A stretch of 46,876 bases of DNA. Source: Deltaproteobacteria bacterium. Its GTDB lineage: Bacteria; Desulfobacterota; Desulfobulbia; Desulfobulbales; VMSU01. Position numbers and translations under genes: made by a program. The stretch's first letter is position 1. Each line of letters opens with the position of its first letter. Shown here piece by piece: positions 17,314-29,556 of this stretch. Where the stretch lies: NCBI GenBank assembly GCA_021782655.1, contig JAJXUT010000008.1, positions 1 through 46,876 on the forward strand, written 5' to 3'. The notes under the pieces are model-generated. The model saw only the letters and a list, made by a program, of their open reading frames with translations. It had not been told where the DNA came from and searched no databases.

Positions 17314-19053
17314 ATGAGCCAGGGACGCCGAGACCGATCCCCGTCCGGCGACCGGTTCGCCGCCGAGACCGGTGGCCTGAGGCGCAAGTGGAAGGATCGG
17401 CTGCCGGTGGCCCTGCTCTTTCCGAACACCTACCACCTGGGGATGTCCAACCTGGGTTTGCAGCTCGTCTGGGCGCGGCTCAACCGGCATTCGCACCTGG
17501 TCTGCGAGCGGTTCTTCCTCCCCGACCGGCCCGGCGATCCCCCCCTTTCCGTTGAGTCCAACCGGCCCCTGCGGGACTTCCCGATTCTCCTCTTCTCGGT
17601 CAGCTTCGAGCGCGATTTTTTGGGGGTGATCGACCTGCTCCGCCGGGGTGGCATCGAGCCGGTGGCCAGGCGGCGGGCGGCGGAACCTTGCGCCCCGCTG
17701 GTGGTAGGCGGCGGGGTGGCGACTTTCATCAATCCCGAGCCGTTAGCCCCCTTCATGGACCTGTTTCTGCTCGGGGAGTTCGAGCCGGTGGCGGAGCGGT
17801 TCGTGGCCAGCCTGCCTGGGCTTCTGGCCGCCGGGAAGCCCCTTGCCGAGCGGCTCCTGGAGCTGGCCCGCAACCTGCCTGGCTGCTACGTACCCTCGCT
17901 TTATGAGCCGCGTTACGGCGAGGATGGCCGCCTGCTGGCCATGGAGCCGGCCCCCGGTCTTCCGGCCCGGGTCAGGCGCAACCTGCATCCGGGCGGCCCG
18001 GTGGCGGGGCACTCGCAGATCCTAAGCCCGGAGACCGAGTTCGCGGGTCTGCATCTGGTCGAGCTGGGCCGGGGCTGTAGCCGGGGCTGCCGGTTCTGCG
18101 CCGCAGGCTTCGTCTATCGCCCGCCCCGGCTCTGGCCCGCCCCGGCGATCACCGCCGCCGTCGAGGCCCGGCCCCCGGACTGCCGGCGGGTGGGTCTGTT
18201 GGGCATGGAGATGGCCCGGCCCGAGGAGCTTGACCGGGTGAGTGAGTTTTTGCTGGCTGCGGGGTGTAGCCTGTCCTTTTCCTCGCTGCGCGCCGACGCC
18301 GTCCACGGCCCATTGCTTGAGCTGCTGGCCCAAAGCGAGGTGAAGACAGCGGTGATCGCCCCGGACGGGGGCTCGGAGCGCCTGCGCCGGGTGATTAACA
18401 AGGGGCTCACCCGCGAGGACTGCCTGCAGGCCGCGATTAACCTAGCGAAGTCTGGGATCCATACCCTGAAACTCTACTTTATGATCGGCCTGCCCACCGA
18501 GACCGACGACGATTTGACGGAGATGATTGGCCTGATCCGTGAGCTGCAAATGGCGGTGGTCGAGGTGGGCCGGCCCCGGGGCCGGGTCTGCCGGCTGGCC
18601 TTGAGTGTCAACTGCTTCGTGCCCAAGGCCTGGACCCCCTTTCAGTTCGCCCCCTTCTGCCCGGTTGACCAGCTTAAGGCCAAGATCAAGTTTCTGCGCG
18701 CCGGGCTTGCCGACTGCCACCACCTGCAACTCTCCTTCGACCGCCCCGACGAGGCCCTTTTCCAGGCCACCCTGGCCCGGGGCGACCGGCGGGTGGGGAT
18801 GGCCCTGCTTGAGCTTAGCGAGACGGGCGGCAACTGGCGGCAGGCCTTCCGGCGGGCGGGGGTGGTCCCGGAGGATTACGCCCTGAGGGGGCGCGAGGAG
18901 CGGGAGCCGCTGCCCTGGGAGGTCGTCGATCATGGCCTAAGCCGCGACTACCTGTGGCGCGAGTACCAACTGGCCTTGCGGGCCAAGCCCTCCCGGCCAT
19001 GCGAGATCGGGGAGACGCCAAACTGCCGGCGGTGCGGGGTCTGCCATGACTGA
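17314..19053 (+). CDS. B12-binding-type radical SAM protein
   Basis: The cluster-binding CxxxCxxC motif is in RGCSRGCRFCAAGFVYRP (about residues 255-272), which would hold a 4Fe-4S cluster that cleaves S-adenosylmethionine. The N-terminal part (about 35-150, VALLFPNTYHLGMSNLGLQ, VVGGGVATFINPEPL) resembles the cobalamin-binding-like domain of this family. The C-terminus carries CRRCGVC, a possible extra metal or cluster site. This general family includes uncharacterised radical SAM enzymes of the TIGR03960 type; the substrate is unknown. ATG 17314 is chosen over the TTG at 17281; neither has a clear ribosome-binding site. The stop overlaps the next start (ATGACTGA), so it is co-transcribed with the kinase. 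Confidence 0.75.
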   Translation: MSQGRRDRSPSGDRFAAETGGLRRKWKDRLPVALLFPNTYHLGMSNLGLQLVWARLNRHSHLVCERFFLPDRPGDPPLSVESNRPLRDFPILLFSVSFERDFLGVIDLLRRGGIEPVARRRAAEPCAPLVVGGGVATFINPEPLAPFMDLFLLGEFEPVAERFVASLPGLLAAGKPLAERLLELARNLPGCYVPSLYEPRYGEDGRLLAMEPAPGLPARVRRNLHPGGPVAGHSQILSPETEFAGLHLVELGRGCSRGCRFCAAGFVYRPPRLWPAPAITAAVEARPPDCRRVGLLGMEMARPEELDRVSEFLLAAGCSLSFSSLRADAVHGPLLELLAQSEVKTAVIAPDGGSERLRRVINKGLTREDCLQAAINLAKSGIHTLKLYFMIGLPTETDDDLTEMIGLIRELQMAVVEVGRPRGRVCRLALSVNCFVPKAWTPFQFAPFCPVDQLKAKIKFLRAGLADCHHLQLSFDRPDEALFQATLARGDRRVGMALLELSETGGNWRQAFRRAGVVPEDYALRGREEREPLPWEVVDHGLSRDYLWREYQLALRAKPSRPCEIGETPNCRRCGVCHD

Positions 19054-20491
19054 GCCTTCCCGCGACCTCACGCCCGAGAACCTGGATCAGAAGCCCTTCG
19101 AGCTGGTCAAGTACTTCTCCTTTTCGGCCCTGGCCGTCCTCTTGGTGTTCTCCGGCCTCTTGGTGTGGCTGATCTCCGACAAGACCAAGGAGATGCTCCT
19201 CCAGCGCAGCGAGGCCTACGCCCTGGTGCTGGCCGAGAACCTGAATCACCAGGTCTATCAGCAGTTTGTCATCCCCACCTACCTGCGTTTCAGCGAGATC
19301 GCCCTGCGCAAGCCGGAGCAGTTTCAGCGCCTGGACGCCATCATCAAGAACACCACTCACGGCCTGAACATCCAGTCGGTCACCATCTACGAAAATAACG
19401 CCCCCCGGGTGGCCTACAGCACCATCTCCGAGCGGGTGGGCCGGCTAGAGGAGGCGAGCTCCGGCTACCGGCAGGCCAGGGAGGGAGGCAACATCTCGAC
19501 CCTGAGCACCAGCGGCAACCTGTTCGACCTGCTGCCGGGCCGGCATGGGCTGCACGGGCAGTTGCGTACCTTTATCCCCTTCCGTCTCGAACGGGGCCTG
19601 GGCGAGGATACCGGCCCCATCCTGGGGGTGTTCGAGATCGTCCAGGACTTGACCCCCGACCTGAGGGCCATGACCCGGCTGGAGGCCTTGATCCTCCTGA
19701 TCTGCGTCGCCATGATGTCGGGGCTGTTCGTGGCCCTGCGGCTGATCGTGGCCCGGGGCGACCGGATCATCGCCCGGCGGGCCGCCGAACGGCTCAAGAT
19801 GGAGGAGCGGATCAACCACATCGAGAGGCTGGCGGGCCTGGGCAAGATGGTGGCTGCCGTGTCCCACGAGATCAAGAACCCGCTGGGGATCATCCGCAGC
19901 ACCGCCGAGGTGCTGGGCAAAAGGGTGGCCAAGCTGGCCCCCGGCAACGAGCACCTGACCGCCATCATTGTCCAGGAGACCCGGCGCCTGGACCGGATCG
20001 TCACCGAATTTCTGGATTTCGCCAGGCCCCAGAAGATGCGGTTCGCCCCCGCCGCTGTCGGCGAACTGCTCAACCGGGCGCTGGCCTTCATGGAGCCGGA
20101 GTTCAGCAAGGCGGGGATCACCATTGAGCGGGAGATCGAGGCCGCAGTCACCGCCGCCGTGGACAGCGATCACCTCTACCAGGCGATATTAAACATCCTG
20201 GTCAACGCCGTCCACGCCATGCCCGAGGGGGGGGTGCTGACTGTCCGGCTGGCCTCAGAACGGCGCACCCGTTCGCTGAAGATCGAAATCGCCGACACCG
20301 GCCAGGGGATGAGCGAGGAGGTGCTGGGCCAGATCTTCACCCCATTTTTTACTAGAAAAAATAGGGGCACGGGCCTGGGCCTGGCGATCGTGAAGAACAT
20401 CGTCGACTCGCATCTGGGCCAGATCGAGGTCGATTCCGCCGAGGGCCAGGGCACGGTGTTCACCATTCGCCTGCCGCAGACCGACGATTAG
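19046..20491 (+). CDS. Membrane sensor histidine kinase
   Basis: The protein of 481 residues has two membrane segments (about 24-43 and 213-235) that enclose an extracytoplasmic sensor of about 165 residues. The kinase core shows the H-box AAVSHEIKNPLGII with the phosphorylated His near residue 274, the N-box NILVNAVHAM, the G1 box ADTGQGM and the F/G2 boxes FFTRKNRGTGLGLAIVKN. This NtrB/ZraS-like arrangement often partners with sigma-54 response regulators. The one at 31686-33116 is a candidate partner in this window, but no response regulator lies next to it. It overlaps the radical SAM gene by 8 bases. Confidence 0.9.
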   Translation: MTEPSRDLTPENLDQKPFELVKYFSFSALAVLLVFSGLLVWLISDKTKEMLLQRSEAYALVLAENLNHQVYQQFVIPTYLRFSEIALRKPEQFQRLDAIIKNTTHGLNIQSVTIYENNAPRVAYSTISERVGRLEEASSGYRQAREGGNISTLSTSGNLFDLLPGRHGLHGQLRTFIPFRLERGLGEDTGPILGVFEIVQDLTPDLRAMTRLEALILLICVAMMSGLFVALRLIVARGDRIIARRAAERLKMEERINHIERLAGLGKMVAAVSHEIKNPLGIIRSTAEVLGKRVAKLAPGNEHLTAIIVQETRRLDRIVTEFLDFARPQKMRFAPAAVGELLNRALAFMEPEFSKAGITIEREIEAAVTAAVDSDHLYQAILNILVNAVHAMPEGGVLTVRLASERRTRSLKIEIADTGQGMSEEVLGQIFTPFFTRKNRGTGLGLAIVKNIVDSHLGQIEVDSAEGQGTVFTIRLPQTDD

Positions 20492-20509
20492 CTCCCCCCC
20501 TGATTTTCC

Positions 20510-20567
20510 CTGGCATTTTTTTTGTGGAGCCTAGGGTTGACATGTGGTAAGCAAGTCCCAACATATT
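20510..20567 (+). promoter_or_regulatory. Promoter region of the PilZ gene
   Basis: A perfect -35 TTGACA (20537-20542) is followed at 18-19 bases by ACATATT (20561-20567) as a fair -10. Just upstream, CTGGCA followed by eight T and GT (20510-20525) resembles a sigma-54 -24/-12 element with correct GG-to-GC spacing, but the -12 reads GT, not GC. The sigma-70 reading is the better supported one. Confidence 0.45.
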
Positions 20568-20615
20568 TCACACCCGAATTGTCAGGCCTACAACCTTTTG
20601 CGAGGGGAGGAGACG

Positions 20616-21275
20616 ATGACGTTGGTCAGTGAGAAGCCCTGTTGGGAAATTATGCGCTGTAGCGGCGATGGCTGCGTGGCGCGCCGGCATCCCGAGACGC
20701 CATGCTGGGAGCACGCCGAGGCCTTGAACTACACGGTTAGCGTCCACGGGGTGTGCTCCGATTGCATCGTCTTCGTGGCCAAGCGCAGCCCGGCGGTGTT
20801 TTCCGACCGCAAGCTGACTCAGATCCTGATCCATCACAAGGTTTACGGCCTAAGTCACCCCAAGTGCCCGGCCCAGATCTTCAAACGGCGGCTGTGGCCC
20901 ATCGCCTCGGAGCGCCGGGAGGCGGCCCGCTACCGGCTGCGTGGCCAGGCCAACGCCCTGATCACCGATCAGACCCGGCCCTCGGGGCTTGTCCTCGATT
21001 TAAGCCACAAGGGGCTGGCCTTCAGCCACAACGGTGCCTCCGCCTGGCCGCGCCGGACGATCCAGATGGACATCCGGGGCGACAACTTCGCCATCACCGG
21101 CCTGCCGGCCCAGATCGTCTCCGACCGACCGCTGTCCGAATCCCGGGTGGGCGACCGGCGCTGCGGCGTCCGCTTCGCCTCTCTCTCCCTGCTGCAGCGA
21201 GACCTGCTGGAGACGGTGATCGACCAGCACGGCCAGGAGGAGTCCCTGCCCGGCGCGGTTGTTTCTTACTGCTGA
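20616..21275 (+). CDS. Cysteine-rich 'two-CW' domain protein with a C-terminal PilZ domain
   Basis: The N-terminal half (about 1-90) is Cys-rich with two CW dipeptides (CWEIMRCSGDGC ... PCWEHAEAL ... GVCSDCIVF), as in two-CW proteins of sulfate-reducing bacteria; it could bind a metal. The C-terminal half (about 110-210) is a PilZ domain with both c-di-GMP contact motifs: RxxxR in RREAAR and D-x-S-x-x-G in LDLSHKGLAF. The track start (20544) is too early: ATG 20616 has GAGGGGAGGAGACG upstream. It is probably a c-di-GMP effector, perhaps for motility or surface behaviour, but its target is not shown by the sequence. Confidence 0.8.
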   Translation: MTLVSEKPCWEIMRCSGDGCVARRHPETPCWEHAEALNYTVSVHGVCSDCIVFVAKRSPAVFSDRKLTQILIHHKVYGLSHPKCPAQIFKRRLWPIASERREAARYRLRGQANALITDQTRPSGLVLDLSHKGLAFSHNGASAWPRRTIQMDIRGDNFAITGLPAQIVSDRPLSESRVGDRRCGVRFASLSLLQRDLLETVIDQHGQEESLPGAVVSYC

Positions 21276-21322
21276 TTCCTGCCTACGCTCTCAGGGCGAC
21301 CTCGCCTTACCCTTCCCCTCCT

Positions 21323-23911
<2,589 letters not shown>

Positions 23912-23970
23912 GTTTTTTCTCCGTTGCTGAGGGGCGGCCACGCGTTCCGGCCCATTTTTAAGTATGCAAA

Positions 23971-23999
23971 CAGATAAGCTCCGCCGCCGGGGCTGTCAA
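23971..23999 (-). promoter_or_regulatory. Promoter for clpB
   Basis: On the minus strand, TTGACA (complement of 23994-23999), a 17-base spacer and TATCTG (complement of 23971-23976). It is about 60 bases upstream of the clpB start. The surrounding CTTGACAGCCCC partly resembles a heat-shock sigma-32 element, but the standard sigma-70 reading fits better. No CIRCE operator was seen. Confidence 0.5.
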
Positions 24000-24042
24000 G
24001 CGGCGGGTGGGGACGAGGCCCCGCTCGCTGCCGATGCCGGCA

Positions 24043-24071
24043 TTGACAAACCCTGGCAAATCTTCTAATCA
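24043..24071 (+). promoter_or_regulatory. Promoter for dapL
   Basis: A perfect TTGACA (24043-24048), 17-base spacer and TAATCA (24066-24071), 62 bases before the dapL start. It points away from the clpB promoter about 45 bases to its left. Confidence 0.65.
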
Positions 24072-24133
24072 GGGCCTGCGGAGAGGCCCCGGTTAGGCCG
24101 GGAACATCAAGATTGAGGAAGGAGAGGAGAGCT

Positions 24134-25369
24134 ATGGCCCGCTTGAACGACAACTATCTTAAACTCAAGGCCGGATACCTGTTTCCGGAGATCGCCCGGC
24201 GGGTCAAGGCCTTTGCCGAGGCCCACCCCCAGGCCCAGATCATCCGGCTGGGGATCGGCGATGTCACCCGGCCCCTGGCGCCGGCAGTCATCCGGGCCTT
24301 CCACCAGGGGGTTGACGAGCTGGCTCAGGCTGGCACCTTCCACGGCTACGGCCCCGAGCAGGGCTACGATTGGCTGATTGACACCATCATCGCCAAGTCG
24401 TACCGGCCCTTAGGCGTCGAGCTGGCCGCCAGCGAGGTCTTCATCTCCGACGGCTCGAAGTGCGACACCGCCAATATCCTGGACATCTTCGACCTCGGCA
24501 ACCGGGTGGCGATCTGCGATCCGGTCTATCCGGTCTATAACGACACCAACGTCATGGCGGGCCGTACCGGCGAGGCCGACGACCGGGGCTATTATCAGGG
24601 CCTGGTGTACATGCCCTGCACCGCCGAAAACCACTTCGCCCCCGCCTTCCCCAGGGAGCGGGTCGATCTCATTTACCTCTGCTACCCCAACAACCCCACC
24701 GGCGCCGTGGCCAGCCGGGAGCAGTTGCGGGGCTGGGTCGATTACGCCATCGACTCCCAGGCGATCATCCTCTTCGACGCCGCCTACGAGGCCTTCATCA
24801 CCGAGCCCGGCGTGCCGCATTCGATCTACGAGCTCCCGGGCGCCCGTCAGTGTGCCATCGAGTTCCGTTCCTTCTCCAAGACCGCCGGCTTCACCGGGGT
24901 TCGCTGCGGGCTGACCGTGGTGCCGGAGGAGCTGACCGCCACCACCGCCCAAGGGGAGAGGGTTGCCTTGAACCGGCTGTGGAACCGGCGGCAGTGCACC
25001 AAGTTCAACGGGGTGTCCTACCCGGTGCAGCGGGCAGCGGCGGCGGTCTATTCGGAGGAGGGCGCCCCCCAGGTGCGAGAGACTATCGACTTCTACATGG
25101 AGAACGCCCGCCTGATCCGCGAGGGGCTGACGGAGGCGGGAATCGTCTGTTACGGGGGGGTGAACGCCCCTTACATCTGGCTTAAGACGCCTGGCGGCAT
25201 GGGGAGCTGGGAGTTTTTTGACCGGCTGCTGGCCGAGTGCCAGGTGGTGGGCACCCCGGGCAGCGGCTTTGGGCCCAGCGGCGAGGGATATTTCCGGCTC
25301 TCGGCCTTCGGCGAGCGGGGGCAGGTGGTGGAGGCCATCCAGCGGATTAGGAATAGGTGGGGGAAATAA
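24134..25369 (+). CDS. dapL: LL-diaminopimelate aminotransferase DapL
   Basis: DapL is a PLP enzyme that converts tetrahydrodipicolinate straight to LL-diaminopimelate, bypassing the acyl routes of lysine and peptidoglycan precursor synthesis. The 411-residue fold-type I aminotransferase shows [17 protein letters not shown] at its N-terminus, [35 protein letters not shown] and the PLP lysine in [11 protein letters not shown]. These are close to DapL, not to ordinary aspartate aminotransferases. ATG 24134 has GGAAGGAGAGGAG upstream. This would supply diaminopimelate for the MurE half of the fused ligase. Confidence 0.93.
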   Translation: MARLNDNYLKLKAGYLFPEIARRVKAFAEAHPQAQIIRLGIGDVTRPLAPAVIRAFHQGVDELAQAGTFHGYGPEQGYDWLIDTIIAKSYRPLGVELAASEVFISDGSKCDTANILDIFDLGNRVAICDPVYPVYNDTNVMAGRTGEADDRGYYQGLVYMPCTAENHFAPAFPRERVDLIYLCYPNNPTGAVASREQLRGWVDYAIDSQAIILFDAAYEAFITEPGVPHSIYELPGARQCAIEFRSFSKTAGFTGVRCGLTVVPEELTATTAQGERVALNRLWNRRQCTKFNGVSYPVQRAAAAVYSEEGAPQVRETIDFYMENARLIREGLTEAGIVCYGGVNAPYIWLKTPGGMGSWEFFDRLLAECQVVGTPGSGFGPSGEGYFRLSAFGERGQVVEAIQRIRNRWGK

Positions 25370-25401
25370 GCCGGCAGCTAGGCGGTGAGCGAGCGCCGGC
25401 T
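25369..25401. terminator. Possible bidirectional terminator between dapL and envC-like gene
   Basis: AGCCGGC (25369-25375) and GCCGGCT (25395-25401) form a 7-bp stem in the convergent gap, starting at the dapL stop codon. Only a weak T-rich tail follows on the + strand (GGTTGGTTT), so this is tentative. Confidence 0.35.
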
Positions 25402-25409
25402 CGGTTGGT

Positions 25410-26642
25410 TTACGGCTTGAGCCGGCGAGAGTCGAACCAGAGCAGGGGGTCGAGGGCCGTGGAGCCGTGCCGGATCTCCAGATGCAGGCCGGGGTGGCCC
25501 CCGCCCTCGTCGCCGCCGGCAAGGCCGATCTCCTCGCCGGCCCGCACCTGGTCGCCCTTTTTCTTTTTAAGGGCCGCCAGGCCGGAGGCCAGGCTGTAGT
25601 ACTGGTCGCCGTGGTCGATGATAACCATCTGGCCGTAGCCCGGCATTAGCCCGGCGAAGATCACCCGCCCGGCGTGGATCGCCCTTACCTCGCTCTTGGC
25701 CGGCACCGTAAGGTCCAGGCCCTCGTTGTGCAACTGGTTGCCGAAATTGTCCTGATACGGCCCGAATTTGCGTAGTACCTTGCCGGCGGCGGGTGGCGGC
25801 AGCCGGCCCTTTTGCCCGGCGAACCCGGTGCCGGGCTCGATGGGGGAGAGACGCCCGGCCTGGTACTTCTTGGCCGAGGCCCGTCTCTTAGCGGCCAGGG
25901 CCTCGGCCCGCCGGGCCTGGGCGATGGTCTTGGTGAGTCTTTCGGCGTCGGCCTCCAGGGACTGCAAGGCCTGCTGGTAGAGCTTCTCCTCGGCCTTGGC
26001 CTTGGCCAGCAGGTTATCCCGCTCCTCCTGGCTCTTGGCTAAGGCCGCCTCGCCCTCCTTGACCTGGCCGATCAGGGCCTGGGAGCGTTCCTTGGCCTTG
26101 ACCAGCTCGGCCTGGGCGGCGGCCAACAGGTCGAGCTGCCGGCGGAACTCGCCCAGGGACTGCTGGTCGTGTTGGAAGAGTTTTTGGACGTATTCCTGGA
26201 GGTTGAGCAGTTCGCCCAGATTGCCGGAGGCGAACAGGGCGTTTAGAACCCCCACCTCCCCGGTCTGGTAGAAGGCGGCCAGCCGTTTCTTGACGTGCTC
26301 CGCCGCCACCTCCTTCTGCTCGCCGAGGGCCGCGATCTCCTGCTCCTTGCCCCGGATGCCAGCCTCTTGGCGTTGGAGGGCGGCTTGCAGGCCCTGCAGG
26401 GTCGTCTGGCTCTTTTTCATCTGGCTGACGATCCGGTCGATTTCCTGCCTGAGGTTTAAGATTTTGATCCGGGCGTCTTCGAGTTTGTCCCGTTGGGAAT
26501 GGATCTGGCTCTGCACCTGCTTGAGCTGGGCCTCGTCCTGGTGGCCGTGCTTAGGCTGGCCGGCCCGCCCCGCGGACGGCGTCGTCAGGGCGAGAATGGC
26601 GGCCAGGATGGCGAAGGGGGCGAGGCGCGGGGGACAGGGCAT
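25410..26642 (-). CDS. envC: EnvC-like murein hydrolase activator (degenerate LytM/M23 domain)
   Basis: The 410-residue exported protein has a signal peptide (about 1-27, ending SAGRAG), a long coiled coil (about 35-250) and a C-terminal LytM/M23-fold domain (about 300-405). The zinc ligands of active M23 peptidases are mostly lost: the first HxxxD reads NEGLD, and the HxH motif reads GLH. This is the pattern of EnvC, which does not cut peptidoglycan but activates amidases under FtsEX control. It is the third gene of an ftsE-ftsX-envC operon, which supports that role. It follows ftsX by 3 bases without a clear ribosome-binding site, suggesting coupled translation. Confidence 0.87.
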   Translation of the reverse strand: MPCPPRLAPFAILAAILALTTPSAGRAGQPKHGHQDEAQLKQVQSQIHSQRDKLEDARIKILNLRQEIDRIVSQMKKSQTTLQGLQAALQRQEAGIRGKEQEIAALGEQKEVAAEHVKKRLAAFYQTGEVGVLNALFASGNLGELLNLQEYVQKLFQHDQQSLGEFRRQLDLLAAAQAELVKAKERSQALIGQVKEGEAALAKSQEERDNLLAKAKAEEKLYQQALQSLEADAERLTKTIAQARRAEALAAKRRASAKKYQAGRLSPIEPGTGFAGQKGRLPPPAAGKVLRKFGPYQDNFGNQLHNEGLDLTVPAKSEVRAIHAGRVIFAGLMPGYGQMVIIDHGDQYYSLASGLAALKKKKGDQVRAGEEIGLAGGDEGGGHPGLHLEIRHGSTALDPLLWFDSRRLKP

Positions 26643-26645
26643 GGC

Positions 26646-27530
26646 TTAGACGCGCAGGGCCTTGCGGATCGAGATCAGGCTGCCGGCGGTGCAGAGCAGG
26701 ATGCTGGCCACAAAGATCAGCAGCACCAGGGGGGTGGGCAGGAAGGAGAAGGCGATGGTGTCGAGCAGGCTTTGGCCGTGGAAGTGGCCCTTGATCCAGA
26801 AGAACATCAGGTACAGGCAGCACAATCCCAGGCCCGGGCCCAGGACGCCCTGCAACAGGCCCTCCAGGAACAGCGGGACGCGGATATAGGTGGAGTCGGC
26901 GCCCAGCAGCCTAAGGATCTCCAATTCCCCCTGGCGGGTGGCCACGGTCAGGCGGATGGTGCTGGAGACCATGAAGGTCGAGGTCAGGATCAGGATGCCG
27001 CCGCTTAGGTAAACGATCACCCGCATCAGTTGGGTAAGGGTGGCCAGCCGTTCGATCCACTCCCGGCCGTACTGCACCTTCTTGGCCTTGGGTAGGGTGA
27101 GCAGAAAGTCGGAGAACTCCTTGATCTTGGAGATGGCCTTCAGGTTTCGGGCCGGATAGACCTCGATCGAGGGGGGCAGGAAGTCGGGGGTGAGATCGGT
27201 CAAGAGGTCGCGGTCGGGGCCAAGCTGGCGGCTCAACTGCTCGAAGGCGTCCTGGCGGGACTTGAAGACGATTTTCTCCACCGGCGAGAACCCTTGGATC
27301 TTCTGTTCGAGCATCGCCCGTTCGGCGGCGGAGGGCTCTTCGTTCAGATAGACGATCAGCTTGATGTACTCGCCGAACTGGGCCCCCGCCCGTCGCAGGT
27401 TGAAGAACACCAGGCAGAAGAAGGCGAAGATCAAGACCGAGAGGCTGACCGTGATCAGGGTCATGACCTGCGAGCCTAGGGTCTGGCGGAGGTTGCGGGC
27501 CGTTTGGGTGAGGATGGTAGTAGTGTTCAT
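26646..27530 (-). CDS. ftsX: Cell division ABC transporter-like permease FtsX
   Basis: The 294-residue protein has the FtsX layout: a cytoplasmic N-terminus, membrane segment 1 (about 21-45), a periplasmic domain of about 120 residues, then three membrane segments (about 170-195, 218-240, 262-284). The signature stretch TRQGELEILRLLGADSTYIRVPLFLEG lies between segments 2 and 3. FtsX with FtsE signals across the membrane to EnvC or similar coiled-coil hydrolase regulators. It lies between ftsE and the envC-like gene with 3-base gaps on both sides. Confidence 0.92.
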   Translation of the reverse strand: MNTTTILTQTARNLRQTLGSQVMTLITVSLSVLIFAFFCLVFFNLRRAGAQFGEYIKLIVYLNEEPSAAERAMLEQKIQGFSPVEKIVFKSRQDAFEQLSRQLGPDRDLLTDLTPDFLPPSIEVYPARNLKAISKIKEFSDFLLTLPKAKKVQYGREWIERLATLTQLMRVIVYLSGGILILTSTFMVSSTIRLTVATRQGELEILRLLGADSTYIRVPLFLEGLLQGVLGPGLGLCCLYLMFFWIKGHFHGQSLLDTIAFSFLPTPLVLLIFVASILLCTAGSLISIRKALRV

Positions 27531-27533
27531 GGG

Positions 27534-28241
<708 letters not shown>

Positions 28242-28379
28242 AGGCTCGTGAGACGGAAGCTGGTTGGCCATTAAGCCCGTCTGGCCAGGGAGTTGGTTGG
28301 CGTTTGCCCTTGGCGGCGCCAAGTCCCGCTCACCATACCCCGTTCGGCCGGACTCGTAAACCTTCAACCTCGCCTGGTC

Positions 28380-28408
28380 GTTAAAAATGCCGTCCGCAGC
28401 CCGGTCAA
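28380..28408 (-). promoter_or_regulatory. Promoter for the ftsE-ftsX-envC operon
   Basis: On the minus strand, TTGACC (complement of 28403-28408), a 17-base spacer and TTTAAC (complement of 28380-28385). If used, transcription would start near 28373, leaving a leader of about 130 bases before the preferred ftsE ATG. Confidence 0.4.
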
Positions 28409-28422
28409 TGGCCCATAACCAC

Positions 28423-28452
28423 TTGACTAGGTGCCAATTTTTTATGGATATT
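28423..28452 (+). promoter_or_regulatory. Promoter for the sigma-54 activator gene
   Basis: TTGACT (28423-28428) and GATATT (28447-28452) are separated by 18 bases. The gene starts about 100 bases downstream. No sigma-54 element was found here. Confidence 0.35.
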
Positions 28453-28554
28453 GTCCGGGAAAGGGCGTATAAAAATCTTGGCGGGCGGGAATTTCCGACG
28501 CCGTGGCTAGACGGCTAGCGCTCGTCCGGCCCAAGTCATTTTCCGGGAACTCCC

Positions 28555-29552
<998 letters not shown>

Positions 29553-29556
<4 letters not shown>

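Larger units (their letters stand above)
28242..28554. other. Divergent control region between ftsE and the sigma-54 activator gene
   Basis: About 310 bases with no gene assigned (part would be the N-terminal extension of ftsE if the TTG at 28367 were used). It holds one promoter for each direction, listed separately. A small direct repeat (TGGTTGGC near 28260 and 28294) and AT-rich tracts around 28381-28390 and 28435-28475 are visible. Confidence 0.5.

Noticed and set aside
20510-20525. Sigma-54 promoter before the PilZ gene
   Set aside because: Spacing is right, but the essential -12 GC reads GT; kept only as a weak alternative within the promoter entry.
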